This document shows, piece by piece, positions 17,824-25,574 of a DNA stretch of 64,000 bases. A program made the position numbers and the translations under genes. The stretch covers positions 691,465 through 755,464 of the forward strand of contig NZ_LT608315.1 in NCBI RefSeq assembly GCF_900095825.1, written 5' to 3'. The stretch comes from Acidaminococcus massiliensis. GTDB taxonomy: Bacteria; Bacillota; Negativicutes; Acidaminococcales; Acidaminococcaceae. The notes below the pieces were generated by a model. It ran no database searches. It was not told the origin of the DNA and saw nothing but the letters and a program-made list of their open reading frames with translations. Each line of letters begins with the position of its first letter. Position 1 is the first letter of the stretch.

Positions 17824-17914
17824 TGCCGGCGGCACGTCCTGTACAACTCTTCGATTGTTCTGCACATCTTGACTACCGAGTCAATATTTTAACGCGAAAA
17901 TCCGGGGTATTCAA
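17824..17914 (-). promoter_or_regulatory. Promoter and attenuator-like leader of the M23 gene
   Basis: Minus strand: TTGAAT (17909-17914), 17-bp spacer, TAAAAT (17886-17891). The leader contains a small hairpin (TTGACT/AGTCAA) and then a perfect 10-bp stem AGGACGTGCC / GGCACGTCCT followed by TTTTTG, right before the ribosome binding site. It may be the terminator of padR, or an attenuator inside the M23 leader. Confidence 0.55.
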
Positions 17915-17941
17915 CCGTTTACCAAAAAAATTTACAAATTG

Positions 17942-18481
17942 TTAAATCTCTGCCAACTGCTTCTTTTCCCATTCCAGTTTCCGGGTTTCCCGCTGGATGG
18001 CTTCCTGGAGGATCAGGGCATGCCCCCAGTCTTTTTCCTGGGCTTTTTGGGTGGGGAAAAGCAGCTGCCAACGGAGCCGGAGGTGGGCCAGGTGTTCTTC
18101 GTGACGGCGGATGTCTTCCTGGAACAGCTGACGGAGCTGGGGATCCTTCCGGCTGCGGATCAGGTACAGTTTCATGGTGAATTCATCCCGGGTGGGCATC
18201 ATGTCTCCCAAGGGCTGGGCCAGCCAGTCCCGAAGCCGCTGGCGGCCGGAAGGGGCCAGGCGGTAGTATTTTTTCTGGAGCTTGGTGCCCACGGTGCCGG
18301 TATAGCTGGTGATCTGTCCGCTTTCTTCCAGCTTCCGGAGTTCCGGATAGACCTGGCTGTGCCGGGCACACCAGAAATCCCCTACTTCCTGTGCAAAGAG
18401 TTTTTTGATATCGTAGCCTGTCAGATCCTGTTTGGCCAGAAGGCCCAGCAGCACATACTGGAGATTGTTTCCTTTTGCCAT
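17942..18481 (-). CDS. PadR-family transcriptional regulator
   Basis: 179-residue repressor of the PadR family, typified by the phenolic-acid-responsive PadR of Bacillus and Lactobacillus. The winged helix occupies residues 8-80 (LQYVLLGLLAKQDLTGYDIKKLF, HSQVYPELRKLEESGQI) and the C-terminal helical dimerisation domain, PadR_C, follows. The start is behind GAAAGGAGCGG. A minus-strand -10 (TATAAT) with TTTACA 19 bp further up lies in the shared region with the divergent esterase gene. A matching PadR-type operator stands in that region, so control of the esterase/dioxygenase pair and itself is likely. The ligand is unknown. Confidence 0.87.
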   Translation of the reverse strand: MAKGNNLQYVLLGLLAKQDLTGYDIKKLFAQEVGDFWCARHSQVYPELRKLEESGQITSYTGTVGTKLQKKYYRLAPSGRQRLRDWLAQPLGDMMPTRDEFTMKLYLIRSRKDPQLRQLFQEDIRRHEEHLAHLRLRWQLLFPTQKAQEKDWGHALILQEAIQRETRKLEWEKKQLAEI

Positions 18482-18537
18482 GGAATCCGCTCCTTTCTTT
18501 TGTGATTATACCATATTGGAAAGAAAACGTGTAAAGA

Positions 18538-18566
18538 TTGACATGATTCAATAAACATGCTACACT
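18538..18566 (+). promoter_or_regulatory. Sigma-70 promoter of the esterase-dioxygenase operon
   Basis: A consensus -35 TTGACA (18538-18543) and -10 TACACT (18561-18566) are separated by exactly 17 bp. Such a strong promoter is suited to control by a repressor. Confidence 0.85.
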
Positions 18567-18582
18567 CGTTGCAATGATAAGT

Positions 18583-18598
18583 ATGTAAATAATTACAT
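18583..18598. promoter_or_regulatory. Candidate PadR operator
   Basis: The dyad ATGTAA-N4-TTACAT fits the ATGT-N8-ACAT pattern known for PadR. It begins about 10 bp after the predicted transcription start of the esterase gene, a position where bound repressor would block elongation. Confidence 0.7.
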
Positions 18599-18645
18599 TT
18601 TTCAGTCTGCTTCGCAGACGGCTGTCTAAAAAGGAGAAAAAATCT

Positions 18646-19629
18646 ATGAAAATCGAGGGAGGACTGAGGTGGCTGGTGCTGTCCAGCCTGTTGCTGCTGG
18701 GCATGACGGGAGTTTCCGGAGCAGAGGCGGCGGAGCATTACGCCAGTAAGACCCTGGAGGTGACTCCGGTGAAAACGGAAGTGAAGCAGATTTCCGGCGT
18801 GGTCTATGAACAGGTGCCCACCCGGGGCTATCCCAATGTGCCCATGGCCATGGATCTGCTCCAGCCCCAGAAAAAAGAAAAAATGCCCGCCATCGTCTAT
18901 GTGACCGGAGGCGGTTTCATCAACGCCAACCGGGACAACGGGGTCCAGTTGCGGAACTATCTGGCGGAAAAAGGCTATGTGGTGGCCAGCATCACTTATC
19001 GGGTGGCTCCTACCGCCCGGTTCCCGGAACCTCTGGAAGACGTGAAGGCTTCCATCCGGTATCTCCGGGCCCATGCGGACAAGTGGAACATCGACAAAAC
19101 CCGGATCGGCATCGTAGGGGGCAGTGCCGGGGGCTATCTGTCCGCTTTTGCAGGGACCACCAGCGGTACAAGAACCTTTGACAAGGGAGAGAACCTCCAG
19201 GAGTCCAGCCAGGTGAACTGTGCCGTGGATCTCTATGGTCTGTCGGACCTGAGCCGGGTGGGCATGGACTACAGCCCGGAAAACCAGAAACTCCATCAGT
19301 CTGCCGGTGCCACAGAAGCCCTGTGGATCAACGGCAGCCCGGTATTCGGCGGGAAAGACGGCGGGGTCGGCGCCGATCCCAAAGCCACGGAAGCAGCCAA
19401 CCCCATTGCCTATATCGGGAAAAACAGTGCGCCCATGCTGCTGATGCACGGGACAGCGGACAAAGTGGTATCCCCGGGCCAGACGGACCTGCTGTATCAG
19501 GCCCTGAAAGCCAAAGGAGTGCCGGCGGAACGGTACGAAATTCCCGGAGCCGCCCATGGAGGCGTGTATTGGGTCCAGGATAAGGTGCTCCAGGTCATCG
19601 GAGATTTCTTTGATCAGTATCTGAAATAA
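18646..19629 (+). CDS. Exported alpha/beta hydrolase (esterase/carboxylesterase)
   Basis: 327-residue hydrolase with an N-terminal signal peptide (hydrophobic core about residues 9-22, cleavage near GAEAA). The nucleophile elbow is GGSAGG near residue 160, the acid in HGTADKV near residue 275, and the catalytic His in AAHGG near residue 303; the oxyanion motif appears as TGGGFI. The family includes acetyl-xylan, feruloyl and tannase-like esterases. It follows a consensus promoter and a PadR operator and is 13 bp upstream of an extradiol dioxygenase gene. A role in releasing phenolic acids from esters is inferred from context, not proven. Confidence 0.82.
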   Translation: MKIEGGLRWLVLSSLLLLGMTGVSGAEAAEHYASKTLEVTPVKTEVKQISGVVYEQVPTRGYPNVPMAMDLLQPQKKEKMPAIVYVTGGGFINANRDNGVQLRNYLAEKGYVVASITYRVAPTARFPEPLEDVKASIRYLRAHADKWNIDKTRIGIVGGSAGGYLSAFAGTTSGTRTFDKGENLQESSQVNCAVDLYGLSDLSRVGMDYSPENQKLHQSAGATEALWINGSPVFGGKDGGVGADPKATEAANPIAYIGKNSAPMLLMHGTADKVVSPGQTDLLYQALKAKGVPAERYEIPGAAHGGVYWVQDKVLQVIGDFFDQYLK

Positions 19630-19642
19630 AAGGAGATAAACT

Positions 19643-20434
19643 ATGGGAGAACAGAAAATCATGCCGGTGGTGTTTTCCGGCCATGGCAGTCCCATGATTG
19701 CCTTGGAACACAATGAGATCACGGAAGGGATGGATCGGATCGGCCGGGCGGTGGAAAAGCAGTTCGGCAGACCCAAGGCCATCCTCATGGTATCCGCCCA
19801 CTGGTACACCCACGGGACTTTCGTCCAGAGCGCCCAGGAACCTCGGCAGGTCTATGACATGTACGGATTCCCCAAGGAACTGTACCAGGTGAAGTATCCT
19901 GCTAAAGGGGATCGGGAACTGACCCGGCAGGTGGAAGGACTGCTGGGCTCTGTCGTAGCCGTCAATGACGACTGGGGCATCGACCACGGGGCCTGGACGG
20001 TGCTGGTGCATATGTTCCCCAAGGCGGACATCCCTGTGGTCCAGCTGTCCGTGGACGGGGATCTTTCCTATCAGGAAGAATTCGAACTGGGCCGGAAGCT
20101 GGCACAGCTCCGGGAACAGGGGTACCTGATCCTGGGCAGCGGCAATGTGGTCCACAACCTCCGGGAAGTGGAATGGGACAATGAAGGCGGTTCTGACGCC
20201 ACCCTCCGGTTCAACGACTATATCACCGAAGCGGTGCTCCAGGGAGAAACGGACAAGGTGATCGGCTTCGCCTCCCATCCGGATGCAGGGTATGCCGTAC
20301 CCACCCCGGACCATTACCTGCCTCTTCTGGTGTGCCTGGGTGCCGCCGGTACCGACCAATCCCAGGTGTTCAACAAAGTCTGCAACCTGGGATCCATGGC
20401 CATGACCGGGTATGCCTGGGGGATGGAGGAGTAA
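19643..20434 (+). CDS. Class III extradiol dioxygenase (4,5-DOPA dioxygenase/YgiD family)
   Basis: 263-residue protein of the LigB superfamily, which opens catechol-type rings or acts on related substrates. Metal-binding histidines are visible in FSGHGSP (residue about 15), VSAHWYT (about 50), and DWGIDHGAWT (about 115), with GSGNVVHNLR completing the active-site signature. The ATG follows AAAGGAGATAAACT. It is the second gene of the PadR-controlled operon. An oxygen-dependent ring cleavage is odd for an obligate anaerobe, so it may use a different chemistry, work in microaerobic niches, or detoxify catechols. Confidence 0.85.
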   Translation: MGEQKIMPVVFSGHGSPMIALEHNEITEGMDRIGRAVEKQFGRPKAILMVSAHWYTHGTFVQSAQEPRQVYDMYGFPKELYQVKYPAKGDRELTRQVEGLLGSVVAVNDDWGIDHGAWTVLVHMFPKADIPVVQLSVDGDLSYQEEFELGRKLAQLREQGYLILGSGNVVHNLREVEWDNEGGSDATLRFNDYITEAVLQGETDKVIGFASHPDAGYAVPTPDHYLPLLVCLGAAGTDQSQVFNKVCNLGSMAMTGYAWGMEE

Positions 20435-20438
20435 AAAG

Positions 20439-20468
20439 GGGCTGCTGCCTGGGCAGCGGCTCCCCTTT
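20439..20468 (+). terminator. Terminator after the dioxygenase gene
   Basis: GGGGCTGCTGCC pairs, with a bulge, with GGCAGCGGCTCCCC, followed by TTT. It lies 4 bp after the stop. Confidence 0.7.
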
Positions 20469-20470
20469 AG

Positions 20471-20631
20471 TCGGGAGCCAGGAGCCTGAAGTCGGAAACC
20501 AAAGGATAAAATTGCAGACAATTTTTATGAATGTGTAAACCGGGACCGTTGGAACTGCCGTAGGGGCGAATCAAAGGTTACGGAGGAATCCCGCCAGGTT
20601 CGCCCGCCGCGTCCCCTTTGGTTTTACACAA
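20471..20631. repeat. Structured intergenic repeat element (20435-20841 has no gene)
   Basis: Two parts. First, 20471-20541 resembles 8129-8194: GTCGG/GGAGCC-type units, then an AATTGC...GAATGTGTAAACC block. Second, 20532-20631 forms nested inverted repeats: TGTGTAAACC with GGTTTTACACA, GGGAC with GTCCC, and GGGGCGAA (20563-20570) with TTCGCCC (20599-20605). No coding sense is seen. It could be a miniature mobile element or a structured RNA. Confidence 0.6.
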
Positions 20632-20775
20632 TCAGGAAGGAAATGGCCCATTAAGGCGGGGCTCAATGCTGAAGCTGGAGTTATATTGAATAAAAATGTA
20701 AAAATAAAAAGTTTTTAAAGTATAAGTAGTAAATGAAAAGCATTCAAGAGAACCTGTTCACTGCAGGTCCTTTCC

Positions 20776-20809
20776 ATTGGCCGTTGACCGCTGACCATTG
20801 ACAGCTGAC
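20776..20809. repeat. Short degenerate GTTGAC/CTGAC repeat
   Basis: Tandem near-repeats of the form NTTGAC-CGCTGAC lie just before the terminator of the M29 peptidase gene. The reverse complement resembles 30450-30478. Confidence 0.55.
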
Positions 20810-20810
20810 A

Positions 20811-20846
20811 AAAAAGACCGCTGCGTAAGCAGCGGCTTTTTTTACG
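20811..20846 (-). terminator. Terminator of the M29 aminopeptidase gene
   Basis: On the minus strand CCGCTGC, a TTAC loop and GCAGCGG are followed by TCTTTTTT. The stem overlaps the end of the coding frame. Confidence 0.85.
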
Positions 20847-22083
20847 CCCAATCCCCGTCCACGAACACCGGCACCCGTGTACCGTCTTTTCGGATCCCGG
20901 TGATGGTAAGGTCCGGGCTGCCCACCATGAAGTCCACGTGGATCATGGAATCGTTGAGGCCGGCTTTTTTCTGTTCTTCCTCGCTCATGTCCGCCCCTTT
21001 TTCCACACAGGTGGGATAGGCATCTCCCAGGGCCAGGTGGCAGGAGGCATTTTCATCCAGCAAGGTTTCGTAGAAGACTTTGTCCATGAGAGAAATGGGG
21101 GAGTGGTAGGGGATGAGGGCCACTTCTCCCAGCCGGCAGGCTCCTTCGTCCATTTTCAGCAGGTCTTTCAGGATTTCTTCTCCTTTTTCTGCAGTGGCTT
21201 CCACTACTTTTCCGTTTTTAAAGGTCAACCGGAATTTTTCGATGAGATTTCCACTGTACACCAGAGGCCGGGTGCTGTACACCACCCCGTCCACCCGGTC
21301 CGCCTGGGGAGCGGAATACACTTCTTCCGTGGGGATGTTGGCGTTGAACCAAAAGCCCCGGGCCGTATTTTCGGCGCCTCCCTGCCAGAGGTGATGGTCC
21401 GGCAAGCCCACGGTGAGATGGGTACCCAGGTTGTTTTCATATTCCAGGGCGGCGAACTGCTGGGCGGTCAGCCATTCCCGCCGCTGTTTCAGCTCTGCCA
21501 AGTGCTGGTCCCAGTCGGCCAGGGGGTCTTTTCCCAGGCACCGGGCTGCATCCAGCAGCTGGATCCACAGGCGGGCCATTCCTTCCTGTTCCGGCAGCTC
21601 CGGATACAGCAACTTGGCCCACACAGTACTGGGGACGGCAGCCACCAGCCAGTTGGTCTTGGAAGCCATCATCCCGTCGGAATACTCCTTTACCGCCTGG
21701 TGGAAAGCCTTCTGCCAGGCCATGATCTTGTTCCGGTCGATGCCTTTCATGGCATAGGGATCGGCGGAGATCAGGCTCAGGAAGGCCGCACCCTTCCGGT
21801 AGTGGTACAGGTTGAATTCACTGCGCCAGTGGGGAACGGATTCGAACTTGTCCTGGGTCTCATATTCGTACCGGAGCCGGGTGGTCCCATTGCAGTACCA
21901 GTTGAACACCACCTGGGAAGCACCGGCCTGGTAGGCTTCTTTCGTAAGCAAGGTGGCGAAGGAGCTGGCTTCCACCGGGGCGTTGATCACCAGGATCTGG
22001 TCCTTCTGGAGGCAGATCCCTTTTTTCACCAGCACCCGGGCATACAAAGGCAGCTGCCGGTTCAGGGTTTCTTGTATATCCAT
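20842..22083 (-). CDS. M29 family metallo-aminopeptidase (AmpS/PepS type)
   Basis: 413-residue cytoplasmic exopeptidase of the thermophilic aminopeptidase T family, which removes N-terminal residues from short peptides with two divalent metals. Expected metal-binding residues appear in the C-terminal half: the Glu of TAEKGEE-type segments, His and Asp in NDSMIHVDFMVGS near residue 385, and the LGEVALIPYHSPIS stretch near residue 317 carries the catalytic Glu region. The length matches the family. The start follows AAAGGAGAGATTTTCC. It is monocistronic with its own terminator and is divergent from the MatC-type transporter gene. Confidence 0.87.
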   Translation of the reverse strand: MDIQETLNRQLPLYARVLVKKGICLQKDQILVINAPVEASSFATLLTKEAYQAGASQVVFNWYCNGTTRLRYEYETQDKFESVPHWRSEFNLYHYRKGAAFLSLISADPYAMKGIDRNKIMAWQKAFHQAVKEYSDGMMASKTNWLVAAVPSTVWAKLLYPELPEQEGMARLWIQLLDAARCLGKDPLADWDQHLAELKQRREWLTAQQFAALEYENNLGTHLTVGLPDHHLWQGGAENTARGFWFNANIPTEEVYSAPQADRVDGVVYSTRPLVYSGNLIEKFRLTFKNGKVVEATAEKGEEILKDLLKMDEGACRLGEVALIPYHSPISLMDKVFYETLLDENASCHLALGDAYPTCVEKGADMSEEEQKKAGLNDSMIHVDFMVGSPDLTITGIRKDGTRVPVFVDGDWA

Positions 22084-22140
22084 GGAAAATCTCTCCTTTA
22101 CTGTGTCAGTATGAATCTATTATAGCGGAAAAACAGGAAT

Positions 22141-22180
22141 AGAGCCATGATTCCCCAAGGGAATGGGAAATGGCTCTTTT
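22141..22180 (+). other. Terminator-like hairpin in a divergent intergenic region
   Basis: AGAGCCAT pairs with ATGGCTCT around an inner ATTCCC/GGGAAT stem, followed by TTTTTA. No plus-strand gene ends upstream, so its role is unclear; it may insulate the transporter promoter just downstream from antisense read-through. Confidence 0.45.
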
Positions 22181-22183
22181 TAT

Positions 22184-22216
22184 TCATTTTTCAGAATGAT
22201 TTGTCTTTCTTATAAT
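22184..22216 (+). promoter_or_regulatory. Promoter of the transporter-lactonase operon with a dyad operator
   Basis: The -35 TTTTCA (22188-22193) and -10 TATAAT (22211-22216) are spaced by 17 bp. The 16-bp dyad TCATT-N6-AATGA (22184-22199) covers the -35. The same dyad with one base change occurs at 25491-25506, at the same distance from that promoter, suggesting control by the LysR protein encoded between them. Confidence 0.7.
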
Positions 22217-22291
22217 GGAATCAGCAATAGACTCGGAATAATCTGAAAGAAAAGACGCCCGGAGCCTTTTCTGATCCAAAGGGGGAGTATC

Positions 22292-23542
22292 ATGTCCATG
22301 TCATTTGTTGCACTGGTGTTTCTGTTCGGAGCCATTGCCCTGGGGTTCGTGAAAAAATCCAATGTGGGGCTGATCAGCCTGGGGACCGTGCTGGTCCTGG
22401 GGAAACTGGGGAACCTGCCGGTGGGGAAACTGTACGGGGGTTTTCCTGGAAAACTGTTCCTGACCCTGCTGGGGACCATGTTCTTCTTTGCCCTGCTCCA
22501 GGAAAATGGGACCCTGGACAAGGCATCCAAAAAGCTGACCCGGCTTTGCGGCACCAAAGTGTTCTTGGTGCCCATTGTAATCTATCTGGTGAGCTTCGTC
22601 CTGTCCGCCATCGGCCCTGGGGCCATCAGCGTCCAGACGGTGATGGTACTGTTTGCGGTGCCCCTGGCCTTCCATCTGGATGCCAGTCCCATCCTCATGG
22701 GCGCCATGGCCATCCTGGGGGCCGTGGGAGGAACCGCCTCTCCCATTGCCCTCACCGGGATCATTGTGGGGGACCTGCTGGGCCAGATGAAGATCCCCAT
22801 GCCGGGGATGGCCATTTTTGCCGGGGTCACTGCCGCCAATGCCCTATGCGCCCTGGTGACCTATCTAGTGTTCAAAGGGTGGAAACTTCGGGGTCAGCCG
22901 GTCCAGAGTGATCCGGAACCTATTGTCTTTGACGGGCAGCAGAAACTGAGCCTGGCACTGATCGCAGCCCTGTTCGTTTCCGTGGTGGGCTTTTCCCAGG
23001 ATGTGGGATTTGTATGCTTCCTGTTGGCCCTGATCCTGCTGTTTACCGGGAAAGTGGACGAAAAGAAAGCGGTGAAAAGCCTGCCCTGGAACACACTGAT
23101 CCTGATCTGCGGCATCAGTGTGCTGATGAACGCGGTGAAGCTGCTGGGAGGCATCGATCTTCTGGCCCGGGGTTTGGCCTCCTTCATGAGTCCGGCCACC
23201 GCCCCGGCCCTTATGGGCCTTACAGGAGGCATCATGTCCTGGTTCTCCAGCGCCAACGGGGTGGTGTTCCCCACCCTGATCCCCACCGTGCCCCAAGTGG
23301 CGGCCAACGTGGGGGGCGCCTCCCTGATCCAGATGGTGGCGGCCATTGTGTGTTCGGCCACGGTGGCAGGGATCAGTCCCATGTCCACCGGGGGTTCCCT
23401 GGTGATGGCCGGCTGCGCCCAGGAAAAAAACGGGAAGGAAAACGATTCATCCCTGTTTGCCAAACTGTTCGGTGTGTCCGCCATGTGTGTGGCCATTATT
23501 TTCCTGTTCACCCTGGCCGGCGGTTTGTCTTTTTTACAATGA
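22292..23542 (+). CDS. MatC/SLC13-like di- or tricarboxylate transporter
   Basis: 416-residue membrane protein with 10-12 helices, resembling the MatC (malonate/dicarboxylate carrier) N-terminal domain family within the ion-transporter superfamily. Conserved features include the re-entrant-like segment SAIGPGAISVQT near residue 110 and GAVGGTASPIALTG near residue 148, with the symmetrical counterpart SSANGVVFPTLIPTVP near residue 330. It stands first in an operon with a lactonase, and close to isomerase, hydratase and isocitrate dehydrogenase genes. A tricarboxylate such as aconitate or citrate is therefore the likely cargo, by context only. It fills the position of ybhI in the similar E. coli cluster, though from another carrier family. 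Confidence 0.8.
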   Translation: MSMSFVALVFLFGAIALGFVKKSNVGLISLGTVLVLGKLGNLPVGKLYGGFPGKLFLTLLGTMFFFALLQENGTLDKASKKLTRLCGTKVFLVPIVIYLVSFVLSAIGPGAISVQTVMVLFAVPLAFHLDASPILMGAMAILGAVGGTASPIALTGIIVGDLLGQMKIPMPGMAIFAGVTAANALCALVTYLVFKGWKLRGQPVQSDPEPIVFDGQQKLSLALIAALFVSVVGFSQDVGFVCFLLALILLFTGKVDEKKAVKSLPWNTLILICGISVLMNAVKLLGGIDLLARGLASFMSPATAPALMGLTGGIMSWFSSANGVVFPTLIPTVPQVAANVGGASLIQMVAAIVCSATVAGISPMSTGGSLVMAGCAQEKNGKENDSSLFAKLFGVSAMCVAIIFLFTLAGGLSFLQ

Positions 23543-23558
23543 ATGAGGAGGAATGCTC

Positions 23559-24599
23559 ATGTTTGCCTATATCGGATCCAGAACCACCAAAGAAAGAAAA
23601 GCCCTGGGAGAAGGAATCACCGTGTACCGCCGGGAGGGGGCAGTCTGGGAAAAAATCCAGATCCTGTCCTGCGGTCCCAATCCTTCTTACCTGTGCCTGA
23701 ATGAAAAACAGGACCGGCTTTATGCGGTCCATGGAGATTACAGTGAAGTCACCGCTTTCCAGATAGGAAAAGAGGGGAACCTGACGGAGCTGGATTCTGT
23801 TTCCACCTATGGTACCAACCCGGTCCACCTGGTGGCAAGCCCCAACGGCCAAAGCCTGTATGTGGCCAACCTGGAAACGGGCAGCCTCACCCAACTGGCC
23901 CTGGAACAGGACGGGAGCCTGGGCCAGGTCCGGCAGGTACTGTTCGTTCCCGGTGAGCCCGGCCACGGGTACATTTCCCATCCCCACCAGGTATGTCTCC
24001 ATCCGGACGGAAAGTGGCTGCTGGTACCCTGCCAGGGCCGGGATCATGGAGTGGGGAAGGTGGAAGTCTACGCCATCGACACTGAGGACAACCACTTGTC
24101 GGAAGCCTTTGTGTGGACAGCCCGGAAAGGGGCGGAACCCCGGCATGTGGCCATCCATCCCAACGGGAAATGGGTGTATCTGGTGAACGAAAAGGACAGC
24201 ACTGCCCTTTTCTTCCATTTCGATGAAGCCACCGGGACCCTGGAACCCCGGCAGATGGTCACCACTCTGCCCGATGACTATTTCGGGCCTGGCTGGGCCA
24301 GCGGCATCGTCATGGGCCCGGAAGGGAAGGCCGTGTATGTGTCCAACCGGACCCATGATTCGGTGACGGTGCTTGCCATCGATCCGGAAACAGGCCGGCT
24401 GGCCTTCCGGCAGAACCTGCCCACGGAAGGGGAACAGCCCCGGTTCCTGGAACTGGAACCGGGAGGAAAATACCTGGTGGCTGCCAACGAACTGACCCAC
24501 ACCCTTACGGTTTTCGATATCCAGGAAGACGGGACCCTGGAACGGGAAGAAAAACAGATCCAGGAAGGATCGCCGGTGTGTGTGGTGTGGAAGAAATAA
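23559..24599 (+). CDS. Lactonase-family beta-propeller protein (Pgl/YbhE-like)
   Basis: 346-residue seven-bladed propeller of the 6-phosphogluconolactonase (YbhE) family. Repeated blade motifs with NPVHLVASPNGQSLYVAN, HPHQVCLHPDGKWLLVP and EPRHVAIHPNGKWVY are visible. The start at 23559 is chosen because GGAGG is 7 bp upstream; an ATG 6 bp earlier sits against that box. The family also contains cyclo-isomerases acting on muconate-type acids, which would fit the organic-acid context. Its 3' end overlaps the convergent LysR gene by 95 bp. No other pentose-phosphate gene is nearby, so a gluconolactone role is not required. Confidence 0.82.
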   Translation: MFAYIGSRTTKERKALGEGITVYRREGAVWEKIQILSCGPNPSYLCLNEKQDRLYAVHGDYSEVTAFQIGKEGNLTELDSVSTYGTNPVHLVASPNGQSLYVANLETGSLTQLALEQDGSLGQVRQVLFVPGEPGHGYISHPHQVCLHPDGKWLLVPCQGRDHGVGKVEVYAIDTEDNHLSEAFVWTARKGAEPRHVAIHPNGKWVYLVNEKDSTALFFHFDEATGTLEPRQMVTTLPDDYFGPGWASGIVMGPEGKAVYVSNRTHDSVTVLAIDPETGRLAFRQNLPTEGEQPRFLELEPGGKYLVAANELTHTLTVFDIQEDGTLEREEKQIQEGSPVCVVWKK

Positions 24600-25440
24600 G
24601 GTCCAAAAAAATCTTCACCTGGGGCAGCTGGGCGTATTCTTCCCGGTACAGGGCGAAGGTGGAACGGGTGAAGGGGGTACCGTCCTGGAAGGTGAGGGGC
24701 TGGCGCACCAGGTCTTCCCGGTCCTTCAGGCAGATTTCCGGCAGCACGGACCACCCGATACCGCTGGTGATCATGGAAAGACAAGTGGAAATGTCGTTGA
24801 CCTGGATGGAGGAGGCGGCTTCTGTAATGTGCTGTTCCAGTTTCCACCGCTGGATCCGGGACATGAAGGGCTTGTCGGACTGCCGGTGGATGTAGGGGAG
24901 CTGGGACAGGGACATGCCCTCGTTGGCCCGGCTGGTCACCGCATAGACCCGTTCCTGGGACAGCAGCAGGCTTTCCCCCGCCCAGGGAAAATGGCCCCGG
25001 AGCACGGCCATGGACAGCCGGTTTTCCTGGAGCTTGGTGAACAGGTCCAGGCTCTGGCCGGTGGTCACGTCGATGCGGACTTCCGGATAGTCGGTCATGT
25101 ACTGCTTCAGCAAAGGGGGCAGGGTATACCGGGCATAGTTTACGGAAACACCGAACTTTAGGCGGCCGGCAATCCGGCCCTGAGCATACTGGGACAGGGT
25201 CTTCAGCCGCTGAAGGGATGCCTGGAGCCGGCCCATTTCTTCCCCGATGGCATCGGCGGAAGGAGCCGGGATCAGTCCCTTGACGGAGCGGAGGAAAAGA
25301 GGGGCTCCCAGTTCCTCTTCCAGTTTGTGGAGCCGCTTGGTAATGGCACTCTGGGTCATATACAGGGCCTGGGCGGTTTTGGTCACATTCCGGGTTTCCA
25401 TAAGGCTCTGGAAAATCTGGATATCCCGTTCATCCATCAA
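24505..25440 (-). CDS. LysR-family transcriptional regulator of the tricarboxylate cluster
   Basis: 311-residue LysR protein. The N-terminal winged HTH (RDIQIFQSLMETRNVTKTAQALYMTQSAITKRLHKLEEELGA region, residues 5-47) is followed by the periplasmic-binding-like effector domain from about residue 90 (GRLKFGVSVNYARYTLPPLL). The last 25 residues are Pro-rich and run into the 3' end of the lactonase gene on the other strand. It is divergent from the PrpF gene. A 16-bp dyad that occurs at both neighbouring operon promoters is the best candidate for its binding site. The position matches ybhD in E. coli. Effector is probably a pathway acid. Confidence 0.87.
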   Translation of the reverse strand: MMDERDIQIFQSLMETRNVTKTAQALYMTQSAITKRLHKLEEELGAPLFLRSVKGLIPAPSADAIGEEMGRLQASLQRLKTLSQYAQGRIAGRLKFGVSVNYARYTLPPLLKQYMTDYPEVRIDVTTGQSLDLFTKLQENRLSMAVLRGHFPWAGESLLLSQERVYAVTSRANEGMSLSQLPYIHRQSDKPFMSRIQRWKLEQHITEAASSIQVNDISTCLSMITSGIGWSVLPEICLKDREDLVRQPLTFQDGTPFTRSTFALYREEYAQLPQVKIFLDLISSTPHTPAILPGSVFLPVPGSRLPGYRKP

Positions 25441-25490
25441 AAAGACTCCCTTCTATATTCCAAATAGGAATGAATTTTAAACATATTCTA

Positions 25491-25523
25491 TCATTTTTCA
25501 TAATGAATAGAAAGAATTATACT
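25491..25523 (+). promoter_or_regulatory. Promoter of the prpF-hydratase operon with a dyad operator
   Basis: The -35 TTTTCA (25495-25500) and -10 TATACT (25518-25523) are 17 bp apart. The dyad TCATT-N6-AATGA (25491-25506) overlaps the -35, and its centre lies 19.5 bp before the -10, exactly as at 22184-22199. Confidence 0.7.
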
Positions 25524-25574
25524 GGAGACAACAAGAACAGACAGTGGAACAAGGATAAAAAAGGAGGAAATACC

